Shown here: in pieces, positions 18,501 to 24,800 of the stretch
How the letters are laid out: the number at the start of each line of letters is the position of its first letter
Position numbering within the stretch: the first letter of the stretch is position 1
From: a virus
DNA length: 31,627 nt
IMG/VR virus record: IMGVR_UViG_3300010885_018700
Coordinates: 1-31,627 of that record
Reading direction: 5' to 3' (one strand)
Translations under genes and position numbers: made by a program
Notes under the pieces: model-generated
Told to the model about the DNA's origin: nothing
The model's database searches: none
The model's input: only the letters and a program-made list of their open reading frames with translations

Positions 18501-19731
18501 TACCACCAGATCCCGATGTACCATCTCTACCAGATGTGCCACTACTTCCTGATGTACCACTACTACCCGTCAATCCCGATGAACCCGTTGTTCCCGATGA
18601 GCCAGTTGTTCCACTACTTCCTCCACTACCAGATGTTCCCGATGAGCCGCTTGTACCAGAACTTCCTGATGTGCCTCCCGTACCACTACTACCATCAGTG
18701 CCACTTGTACCACTACTGCCAGAAGTTCCCGATGAACCAGATGTTCCGGAGGTGCCTCCACTTCCCGATGTTCCGTTTGAACCCGTTGTGCCAGCAGTTC
18801 CCGATGTGCCACCACTTCCAGATGACCCAGACGTTCCTGTTGTGCCAGATGTACCAGAACTTCCCGATGTACCTCCCGTACCACTTGAGCCACCACTACC
18901 AGATGAACCAGACGTTCCCGATGTGCCACCACTACCAGAAGTTCCTGATGACCCGGTTGTACCACTACTACCCGTTGTGCCAGATGTACCAGCCGAGCCA
19001 GTTGTACCAGAAGTTCCTGATGTTCCAGATGATGCTGCTGCATATTTTCTACCAACTATACCAGTTACAGTATTATATACTAATACTTCATCCGTTGATG
19101 AATCATTTGGAAAATTTCCAACTCTTAAACTACCAGAAAGTAAAACACTTCCTGTTATAGCTACACTACCAGTAAATTCTTGCTTATCAGTTAATTGGTC
19201 ACCAAATTTAGATGAACCAGTTGTATAAATTATTGAAGATGAAATATATTGAGTAAATAATTCCGTTGTTGTAATTTTACCACCAACAGTTAAATCAGTT
19301 GTTATGATAGCTGAACCTGTTACAGTTAAATTGCCAGCAATAGCTGTTTTAACATTAATTTCCAATCCTTTGTTTGGAGATATTACACCTTGAGCTGAAC
19401 CTGATTTAATTCTATCCACATCACCAATTGCTGATGCTGGAATATTTGTTATACCACTACCATCACCAACTAAATTAGCATATACCGTAGATGCTGATAC
19501 GAATGAGCTTACATTTAATGAACCTGTTATTTGCTCATTTGCTTTTATTTGTAAAGGTGAACCATTTGATGTACCAATTACATTAGATTGTACAGCCGAT
19601 GCTGTAAAATTTCCTACAACACTTACGGATTCGGATGAAGCATTTAAAATAGAAGAACCACTTACAAAAAGTGATACACTATTAATACTATTTTGATTTA
19701 TACCATTAGGGTTTTTACCTTCAAACTTCAT
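12541..19731 (-). CDS. Long tail fibre with Gly-X-Y shaft and C-terminal S74 self-cleaving chaperone
   Basis: A 2,396-residue fibre. Residues 1-230 are fibre modules (TGSLNVSS, GDGSGITNIPASA, SGSAQGVISPNKGLEIN, LTVGGKITT). Residues about 234-725 are Gly-X-Y triplets with X and Y nearly always Ser, Thr, Ala or Gly and no Pro. Next comes a linker starting LTGTTDNGVITLNG and three repeats of TGQGA-x-E-x-Y-x-MNQN-[IV]-RT. The long region to about 2280 is Tyr/Asn/Gly-rich and beta-like, with four FYDSNDTxYYxDP-type repeats. The last 112 residues are a peptidase S74/intramolecular chaperone domain: SDASVK at 2285-2290 supplies the Ser and Lys (5 apart) of the known cleavage dyad, followed by MGFTAQNVQEVFPTLV and a coiled coil (VKELRNEVNFLKAQNEYLLE). 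The chaperone trimerises the fibre and is then released. The start is preceded by AAAATAAAATATAGATTTA. Confidence 0.92.
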   Translation of the reverse strand: MKFEGKNPNGINQNSINSVSLFVSGSSILNASSESVSVVGNFTASAVQSNVIGTSNGSPLQIKANEQITGSLNVSSFVSASTVYANLVGDGSGITNIPASAIGDVDRIKSGSAQGVISPNKGLEINVKTAIAGNLTVTGSAIITTDLTVGGKITTTELFTQYISSSIIYTTGSSKFGDQLTDKQEFTGSVAITGSVLLSGSLRVGNFPNDSSTDEVLVYNTVTGIVGRKYAAASSGTSGTSGTTGSAGTSGTTGSSGTTGSSGTSGSGGTSGTSGSSGSGGSSGTGGTSGSSGTSGTTGTSGSSGSGGTSGTAGTTGSNGTSGSGGTSGTSGSSGTSGSSGTSGTDGSSGTGGTSGSSGTSGSSGTSGSGGSSGTTGSSGTTGSSGLTGSSGTSGSSGTSGRDGTSGSGGTSGTNGSGGITGAGGSAGTSGSSGTSGSSGTSGSTGSGGTSGLSGAGGTGGSAGTSGTSGTSGTTGTSGSGGTAGTSATAGTGGTAGTSGSGGTSGSSGTSGSTGTSGSGGSTGTSGSGGTSGTSGSAGTSGIDGTSGSAGTSGTRGTSGTAGTAGSSGTTGTSGSGGTTGTSGSAGTSGTSGSAGTSGSSGTTGTSGSAGTSGTSGTSATSGTSATSGSAGSGGTSGSTGSAGTSGTAGTSGTAGTAGTAGSGGTSGTSGSSGTSGSSGTSGTSGSSGTGGTAGTSGSSGTSGTSGSSGTSGSSGTRGTSGTSGLLALTGTTDNGVITLNGSAPNGTVESNLTFDGTLLTVTGNATITGDLTVSGTTTYINTTTLNIGDNIITLNADIGASTTPTENAGIEVKRGNQATRQFYWNESGLRWYSDTDFYVAGNIGGSGNVVITGTIDTGQGATEVYLMNQNIRTTDNVTHATITATNGVSVTGGNLSVGAGNITLSGTIDTGQGATEVYLMNQNIRTSDAVTFSTVDTGQGANELYAMNQNVRTTDAVTFAGVTGTAYFDAQTSSGFRIRNAAGSANVGGFTRRGLWEGNANYDPALWAETGYALYFYTNGSASVKSSISTGGDLYAAGQMYVGGNGYNTGTQVVYNSGQWGIRTYPRRSDGTNIDFIYSGQSGQPTYVWGTNDGVNMYPWNPSNFSVSSAGSSTYTYNIYSQDTRSTNDLPQSFNNIIRFDFKGNGTNGLSDGGSYNGQMYWRSYGSSTDLSGGMPIQIAYTAAGRLWTRLGSTATTWNAWQQLLNSIDQVYAYTMNQYVRTSDNVSFSTIQATNSNDAAGVYFRSTNEVMSGEAWATAIYNYNVNDGLLVLNRDSGNTAHPVFHIGGYNNAGYAGYTDGDAMVTLVRADGVKSTGSTYAYRGLSNSSYYSNIIKTTSTTVFRDAQSAFQFVGNITPTGWVRMGSFAQSQNNSGEAWIGRAADRATGISTLQLGGSGNTRFEVVDRAWSSVVFSAYGDGNAYAATSFRAPSIYGDTFYDQGGTFLFQKGINSGNTRHINLSTSTSDPSAVGSSTGITSGQRNDGVPYYLMYVKSPYNNGYSTHTRLTLGWHTGVEIGGNPSYGGTRFMNDSPGVSTTELMSVGAGDSNVRITNNLYTGGNVYSYRFYDRDDTNYYSDPAGLSVLQNVWAQSYSVNDSYYNSASYIQNWPGAGRGGFGTYSTHGWRLDQVNSTQATQGYAGATDVQLYMGPYNTLRGASGYFNIWYDWDDSAYRVDPNGDSRLWQLGVGYALPSTRLHVTGDHGNSRLRVTLAAANNGSGQGDVHMQMWCSEPGNTWNGAGIGYNVDNSSNQYTNTYYWGRLNTNHGQGYIRFEQDGGMVLYNTNTSGTRYTNQYWGINYTYVYNYLEGANSLRAPYFYDSNDTNYYGDFAGTSHLNTMYIYNVYYRGDGNYGAIGTNSYRDTVNSGYDSDPLELVYYRGYPGVRIGTGGGTRSLTAGDIYSNAWYRQNTSNGFYWEPYGRGFFSPEGAGNSYGHVATYGGGRNGWYGWGIASTHCFMSTTGDNVGVHDNRYSWIWYWDGGAFNVYRGYTYMVGSARSPIFYDSNDTGYYCDPNGTSSLNAVYTNNLYIRPGYMLYSDPGGWTGEYYKIQWHSSHLYFQRQQWGYFIFRNPNGSEGAYINDNNLWLAYLGWMSNNVNQSVRSDASPTFQEVYANGWFRNQGGGGLYNQSYGSHIRTNFDSSYGCYQTFGYYRGGYGGMLVNDPSGYYNNLMFESGNGGIYVQNGNGWSYYYSRPNNCASVDSTTYGFIRFNIQGSVRFRNFINMNYNSDGNIDAGSGFGIYYRSSGGYNWIGQTDGYNAMYMLCGGGSYGGVVLYQYYYGWSGYSDASVKNIHGVITDVLDKVDNLTPIYYTYKMHSLDPEFVEDTNIKMGFTAQNVQEVFPTLVRTDEKSGLLTLSMESLIPVLVQSVKELRNEVNFLKAQNEYLLERIENLENS
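12544..12879 (-). other. S74 intramolecular chaperone domain, predicted cleavage just before Ser2285
   Basis: This encodes residues 2285-2396 of the fibre. In endosialidase-type fibres the catalytic Ser and Lys lie five residues apart within S-D-x-x-x-K, and cleavage occurs directly before the Ser. The same spacing occurs here (Ser codon 12879-12877, Lys codon 12864-12862). The GFTAQ(N/D)V motif and terminal coiled coil are also present, so self-release of a chaperone of about 112 residues is predicted. Confidence 0.85.
13665..15040 (-). repeat. Four dispersed FYDSNDTxYYxDP-type protein repeats in the S74 fibre
   Basis: Copies encoded at about 14975-15040 (FYDRDDTNYYSDPAG), 14680-14740 (WYDWDDSAYRVDPNG), 14215-14290 (FYDSNDTNYYGDFAG) and 13665-13738 (FYDSNDTGYYCDPNG). 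Each is followed by a Ser/Leu turn and a new beta stretch. Such motifs recur in other S74-ending phage fibres and mark boundaries between beta repeats. The conserved acidic residues could bind a metal ion, which is inference. Confidence 0.7.
16951..17172 (-). repeat. Exact 63-bp direct repeat in the S74 fibre gene
   Basis: Bases 16951-17013 and 17110-17172 are identical by eye, spaced 159 bases apart, encoding GTIDTGQGATEVYLMNQNIRT twice. A third, diverged protein copy (TVDTGQGANELYAMNQNVRT) lies just downstream in the gene near 16885-16935. This indicates a recent internal duplication. Confidence 0.85.
17557..19031 (-). repeat. Gly-X-Y repeat shaft of the S74 fibre
   Basis: About 490 codons in which every third residue is Gly and the others are nearly all Ser, Thr, Ala or Gly (e.g. 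GTSGSSGTSGSGG), with rare Asp, Asn, Arg, Leu or Ile. There is no Pro, unlike animal collagen, so stability would have to come from Thr/Ser contacts, glycosylation or a polyglycine-II-like packing. The antisense strand reads as Pro-rich open frames only because Gly codons reverse to Pro-like ones. Confidence 0.9.
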
Positions 19732-19748
19732 TAAATCTATATTTTATT

Positions 19749-20081
19749 TTATGTCAACTCTAATACTGAAACAATTACATCTGCTGAATTAGCAAGTGAT
19801 GATGTTACTGAAAGAAAATCATTTGTTTCTAATACTAACTTTTGCTCACCTCCTATTAATACAGTAGAACTACCTTGAACAATTAATGCATCTTTTACTA
19901 AATATACAGTTTTGTTTCCAGAACTATCTCTAGCCATTACACTAACTGAAATATTTTGTGATGCTGCATTTGCTACATTTACACCAATTATAGTTGTTGT
20001 TGTAGCTGCTGGTACTTGATAAGCGATTACACCATTTGTACCAATTGAACCAGTAATACTATTTTTAAAGTAGTTTGCCAT
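19749..20081 (-). CDS. Small beta-sandwich virion protein, family uncertain
   Basis: A 110-residue, almost entirely beta-strand protein: an N-terminal SITGSIGTNGVIAYQVPAAT, a central TTIIGVNVANAASQNISVSVMARDSSG, a strand pair YLVKDALIVQGSSTVLIGGEQKLVLETNDFLSV, and a closing DVIVSVLEL. Similar small proteins accompany fibre genes in marine T4-like phages, where they are annotated only as structural. It lies 12 bases after the 109-aa gene and 17 bases before the S74 fibre, in the same operon, so it may form a fibre base or decoration. The leader TAAAATAAAATATAA precedes the ATG. Confidence 0.78.
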   Translation of the reverse strand: MANYFKNSITGSIGTNGVIAYQVPAATTTTIIGVNVANAASQNISVSVMARDSSGNKTVYLVKDALIVQGSSTVLIGGEQKLVLETNDFLSVTSSLANSADVIVSVLELT

Positions 20082-20093
20082 TTATATTTTATT

Positions 20094-20423
20094 TTATCCC
20101 AATGCAATTGAATAAGCTAATGCCGTATCTAATACGTTTACACCATCTTGTAAGTATGCACCTTGTGTTAAATTTATTGAACCAGTATTGTATATAGAAC
20201 CAGTATTGTATATAGAACCAGTTATTCGTTGGATATCACTTACAAATGAACCTAATTTTAAAGTTCTTGTTACAGTTAAATTATCAAACGTAGCTGTTTG
20301 TACATCGATTTCTCCTTTAAATGAGCCAGTAAGTGAACCGGTGAATGAACCACTAAGGTCAGCATATGCATTATTCCTATCTTGAATAATTGAACCTGAG
20401 AATATGGGACTATGTATTACCAT
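20094..20423 (-). CDS. Small fibre-module protein sharing repeats with the giant fibre
   Basis: A 109-residue protein built of the same vocabulary as the two large fibres: SGSFTGSLTGSFKGEIDV near the start (compare TGSFSGSFTGSFFGDG in the giant fibre), then TFDNLTVTRTLKLGSF, a short tandem repeat ITGSIYNTGSIYNTGSIN, and a closing QDGVNVLDTALAYSIALG. It looks like a single, free-standing fibre module and may trimerise with or connect a fibre, which is inferred. It is the first gene after a 47-base gap that contains two overlapping TATTTATA words, so it may start its own transcript leading into the S74 fibre. Confidence 0.75.
   Translation of the reverse strand: MVIHSPIFSGSIIQDRNNAYADLSGSFTGSLTGSFKGEIDVQTATFDNLTVTRTLKLGSFVSDIQRITGSIYNTGSIYNTGSINLTQGAYLQDGVNVLDTALAYSIALG
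20178..20219 (-). repeat. Short tandem repeat (18-bp unit) in the 109-aa gene
   Basis: The plus-strand unit GAACCAGTATTGTATATA occurs twice in direct succession, followed by a partial third copy, encoding the tandem TGSIYN hexapeptide. It is a plausible slippage site by which the length of this small protein could vary between relatives. Confidence 0.85.
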
Positions 20424-20447
20424 TTATATCTATACTATTGTTATGTG

Positions 20448-20461
20448 TATAAATATAAATA
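20448..20461 (-). promoter_or_regulatory. Double TATTTATA element before the 109-aa gene
   Basis: On the coding strand TATTTATATTTATA (20461-20448) consists of two overlapping TATTTATA words and ends 24 bases before the start codon at 20423. The 47-base gap is the largest between the giant fibre and the S74 fibre, and the same word occurs in the gaps before the 80-aa, 254-aa, 133-aa and sheath genes. Confidence 0.3.
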
Positions 20462-20470
20462 TTTTTCCTT

Positions 20471-20914
20471 TTAAGGTTTAGTAGGCCAAGTTATATTAAA
20501 TGGATTGGTTTGAGATGTAATATCTCTTAAAGATTGTCTATATTCAGACCAAACTACTTTTATTTCAGTTGATATATCTGCTAATTGTGTCCAATCACAC
20601 TCTGCTAATAATTCATTTCGAGTTTCTCTAACAATAAACCATTGATTTTCTAATCTATAATCTATTTCACTTTCAGATGCATTTGTTTGAATCCAATTTT
20701 GATAATACACACCATCCGTTAAAACAGGAGTTCCTTCGGTAATATTTTTTGTGTAATCATTTGGATATGGAGTAGGTATAACAACATACATATCCCATTC
20801 AATTAAAGCTTCATCACTTAATTCAGCAGGTAAACTTACATTCGGAAATGCTTCTCTTAATTGAGGAATACTATACGGATAGTTTATTGTTTCGTCTATA
20901 ATTCGTAAATACAT
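20471..20914 (-). CDS. Tail fibre assembly chaperone (Phage_tail_APC-like)
   Basis: A 147-residue protein. The C-terminal 50 residues carry the signature of the phage tail assembly chaperone family (PF16778 as I recall it): RETRNELLAECDWTQLADI, then VWSEYRQSLRDI and the closing NPFNITWPTKP. The N-terminal half is variable (YPYSIPQLREAFPNVSLP), as usual for proteins that fit a specific fibre. Members help trimeric fibres fold and are usually encoded directly after the fibre or adhesin they serve. Here the partner would be the PKD/leucine-rich repeat protein one base upstream or the giant fibre before it. The ATG at 20914 is separated from the previous stop by a single base, which indicates translational coupling. 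Confidence 0.8.
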   Translation of the reverse strand: MYLRIIDETINYPYSIPQLREAFPNVSLPAELSDEALIEWDMYVVIPTPYPNDYTKNITEGTPVLTDGVYYQNWIQTNASESEIDYRLENQWFIVRETRNELLAECDWTQLADISTEIKVVWSEYRQSLRDITSQTNPFNITWPTKP

Positions 20915-20915
20915 A

Positions 20916-21821
20916 TTATTTAAAGTTTGCAGGTATAGATGCGTAATTCGTTAAATTAATACAATTGAAAAATGCAGCTGTACCCGATGGAGTTGGAGTT
21001 CTATTCCATAATTGAGGAGCTGTTCCCGTCAATGCATTTGTTGTAGAACTCATATTATAAATATTATTAAAAATAGTAACTTGCGTATTATATGTAAATT
21101 GTAATACATTTGTTAATGCTCTACAATTTCTAAATGTTGATGAAAAGTTTACAACTAATGTATTTGTATCAAATAAAGTAGAGGGTACTGATGTTAATGC
21201 TGTACAAGCAAAGAAGCACGATGCAAATGTTGTTGCATTTGTAACTGCATCAAATAATCCAGCTGGTACGGTTGTTAATGTTGTTATTGATGAAAAACTA
21301 TCGGTAAAAGTTGTTGCGTTTGGAGAATAATCAAATATGTCCGCTGGTATTGATGTTATTCTAGTACTTCTCATAAATGATGCAAAACTTGTTACTTCAG
21401 CCAATCCAGTATATCCCCCAACACCACTTAAAGATGTACTTCCTGGTATTGCTGTTAAATTAGCACAACCATAAAAATTAACTACTCTTAATCCAACAAT
21501 TCCCCATTGAACTAATTCGGTAATAAGATTTCTAATACTTGAACTATTATCCACACGAAAACCTGGCATAAACCCACTAATAGTAATAGTGTATGTTCCG
21601 GGTGTTACAAACGTATGAATTCTATTTACAGATGTAGATGATGTTATTAATGGTGAATTTCCACTACCATCTCCCCAATTTATTGTTACAGATGGAGTTA
21701 ATCCACTTGAATCAACTAATGGTACAGTAAATTGTGTATTACTTGCAGTTGTTGTTATTTTAAAAACAAATGGATATACTTGCGATGAATCCGATTGTAC
21801 TAATCTTCTTGCTATTCCCAT
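20916..21821 (-). CDS. PKD plus BspA-type leucine-rich repeat protein, candidate receptor-binding adhesin
   Basis: A 301-residue protein. Residues about 28-83 form a PKD-like Ig fold: SVTINWGDGSG (the W-G-D-G motif) and HTFVTPGTYTITISG. From about 104 to the end are degenerate repeats of 25-30 residues of the BspA/DUF285 type, with the pattern F-x-x-x-F-x-x-C-x-x-L-T-x-[VI]-P-x-x-[IL]-F-D, e.g. FFACTALTSVPSTLFDTN and TFRNCRALTNV. These domains occur mostly in surface and adhesion proteins. The gene sits 7 bases after the giant fibre and 1 base before the fibre chaperone, the place where T4-type phages encode the fibre-tip adhesin (gp38). A role as the tip of the giant fibre is therefore proposed. 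There is no signal peptide, which fits a virion protein. Confidence 0.8.
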   Translation of the reverse strand: MGIARRLVQSDSSQVYPFVFKITTTASNTQFTVPLVDSSGLTPSVTINWGDGSGNSPLITSSTSVNRIHTFVTPGTYTITISGFMPGFRVDNSSSIRNLITELVQWGIVGLRVVNFYGCANLTAIPGSTSLSGVGGYTGLAEVTSFASFMRSTRITSIPADIFDYSPNATTFTDSFSSITTLTTVPAGLFDAVTNATTFASCFFACTALTSVPSTLFDTNTLVVNFSSTFRNCRALTNVLQFTYNTQVTIFNNIYNMSSTTNALTGTAPQLWNRTPTPSGTAAFFNCINLTNYASIPANFK

Positions 21822-21828
21822 AACTTTA

Positions 21829-24800
21829 TTAACTTAAATTTTTACCAGTTACAAATCCGTAATATGTTGTGCCACCATCATAAGTATAGAATACTAAAAC
21901 ATCAATACCAGATGATGTTAATATTGGTGCACTTCCACCAACCCATTTAATAGTAGGCCAAGTAATTGAATATGCTCCAGCGTTTATAGCAACTAACGTA
22001 AATCCAAACGCCTTAGTAACAGGTGCTTGTGCAAATGTTAATGTTGCTGCTCCATTAAATTGTCTTCTAAAGTTATTTGCTGTTGATAAATCTAATGTTG
22101 CACTTCCTCCTGTTCCTAAATCAGAATAGGTTTCTCTATATGTTGTAGAACTTACATATCCACTAGCTCCAAAATTTCCAGTTAAAGTTATATCACCTGT
22201 TTGTGTAATATTACCACTCAATCCTAATGTAGTTCCATCGAAAGTTAAATTATTTTCAACAGTTGCATTTGGTGGAGTTCCATTTAATGTGATTACACCA
22301 TTATCAGTTGTACCACTTAATAATAATGTACCAGATGTACCATTTGAACCAAGTCCAGATGTACCAGATGTTAAACCCGGAACAGAAGTTCCAGAAGTTC
22401 CCGATGTAATACCAGGCGTAGATGTACCCGAAGACCCACCACTACCAGACGTTCCACTACTTCCAAAGAATGTACCATTTACACCAGACGAACCCGATGT
22501 ACCATTTGTTGCAGATGAGCCGGATGAGCCAGCTGTACCCGTTGTACCATTCGTTCCCGATGTGCCTCCCGTACCTGTACTACCAGAAGTTCCACTACTT
22601 CCAAAGAATGTACCATTTAAACCAGATGACCCAGATGAACCAGCTGATCCTGATGTACCACTTACTCCCGATGAGCCAGTTGAACCATCCGTACCTGATG
22701 TACCTCCAGAGCCCGTGCTACCATCCGTACCCGATGTACCATTTGTTCCAAAAAATGTTCCGTTTATACCAGACGAACCAGTTGAACCAGATGAGCCAGC
22801 GGAGCCTGATGTACCATTTGAGCCTGATGTACCATCGTGTCCATCAGTACCAGACGAACCATTAGAGCCCGATGTACCAGATGAACCTTCAGCTGATGTA
22901 CCAGATGACCCAGTAGTTCCTGATGTGCCATTTGAACCCGTAGTTCCTGATGTTCCTGTTGAGCCACTACTTCCGCTACTTCCTGCTGTACCAGACGAAC
23001 CAAAAAATGTACCATTTAATCCAGATGACCCAGATGTTCCGGTTGTACCACTACTTCCTGCTGTTCCTGTTGTGCCATTTGAGCCACTACTTCCAGATGA
23101 ACCAGATGAGCCAAAGAATGTACCATCTAATCCAGAAGTTCCCGTTGACCCAGAAGAACCACTACTGCCGCTTGTACCAGTCGAACCACTACTGCCGCTT
23201 GAACCAGACGAACCACTACTTCCAGATGAACCAAAAAAAGTTCCATCTAAACCAGATGAACCAGAAGAGCCATCAATACCACTACTACCTGATGTACCCG
23301 TTGAGCCCGATGTACCAGATGTGCCAGACGAACCTTGTGTTCCAGACGAACCCGATGTACCTGTTGAGCCGGTTGTACCACTTGAGCCAGTTGAACCAGA
23401 TGTTCCAGATGAGCCAGCAGTACCCGTTGAACCATCCGTGCCGCTTGAACCAGATGTTCCTGAAGTACCACTACTACCCGATGTGCCCGTTGAACCAGTT
23501 GAACCACTACTTCCAGAAGAGCCTGCTGAACCAGTTGAACCATCAGTTCCACTACTTCCACTTGTGCCATCAATACCAGATGAGCCGGATGTACCAGCCG
23601 AGCCAGACGAACCATTCGAACCCGTCGAACCAGATGACCCAGATGAACCAGCCGTTCCTGTTGAACCATCAGTTCCACTACTGCCATTTGAACCACTACT
23701 TCCACTGCTTCCACTGCTTCCACTACTTCCCGATGAACCCGTTGTTCCAGCAGAACCATTTGAGCCGCTTGTACCAGATGACCCAGCAGAACCGCTACTT
23801 CCATCAGTACCAGATGACCCAGCACTTCCCGATGAGCCTGTTGTGCCAGAAGTTCCAGCAGAGCCCGTTGAACCAGAAGTTCCCGATGAGCCGCTTGTAC
23901 CAGATGACCCAGCAGAACCACTACTTCCATCAGAACCAGATGTACCACTACTTCCCGATGTACCCGTTGTGCCAGATGTACCAGCCGAGCCAGATGTACC
24001 AGCCGAGCCAGATGTTCCTGTTGAACCACTACTTCCACTACTTCCAGATGAGCCACTACTTCCAGATGAACCATCACTACCGCTAGTTCCAGATGACCCG
24101 CTTGAACCAGAAGTTCCTGATGAACCGCTTGAACCACTGCTTCCAGATGTGCCATCCGTACCACTTGTTCCCGAAGAGCCACTTGTACCAGATGTACCAC
24201 TACTACCGGTTGAGCCACTACTTCCACTACTTCCAGACGAGCCACTACTTCCACTAGTTCCAGACGAACCAGATGAACCGGATGAGCCACTTGAACCTGT
24301 TGTACCACTACTACCAGTCGTACCACTAGTGCCAGATGTTCCATCCGAACCTGATGTTCCCGATGTACCATTTTTTCCCGATGTGCCAGACGTACCATCC
24401 GTACCTCTAGCTCCCGTAGAACCAGACGTTCCTGATGAGCCAGACGTTCCCGATGAACCAGCTTGTCCGCTACTACCAGAACTTCCCGATGTTCCATCAC
24501 GTCCACTACTACCAGCTGTTCCCGATGTGCCAGACGTTCCCGAAGAGCCAGCCGTACCATTTGAACCCGTTGTACCTGAAGAACCAGATGTGCCAGATGT
24601 TCCCGAAGAGCCAGCCGTACCATTTGAACCCGTTGTACCAGATGACCCGGTTGTACCATTTGAACCCGTTGAACCAGATGTACCTGCGGTTCCTGATGAA
24701 CCTGATGTGCCAGCAGTTCCACTACTACCTGATGTACCTTCTGAGCCCGTAGTTCCAGCTGAACCATTAGTTCCACTACTTCCACCACTTCCAGATGACC

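Noticed and set aside
17369-19228. A plus-strand open frame of 619 codons, and other frames on both strands within 17550-19160
   Set aside because: The same repeat-driven artefact in the Gly-X-Y shaft of the S74 fibre. All neighbouring real genes are on the minus strand.
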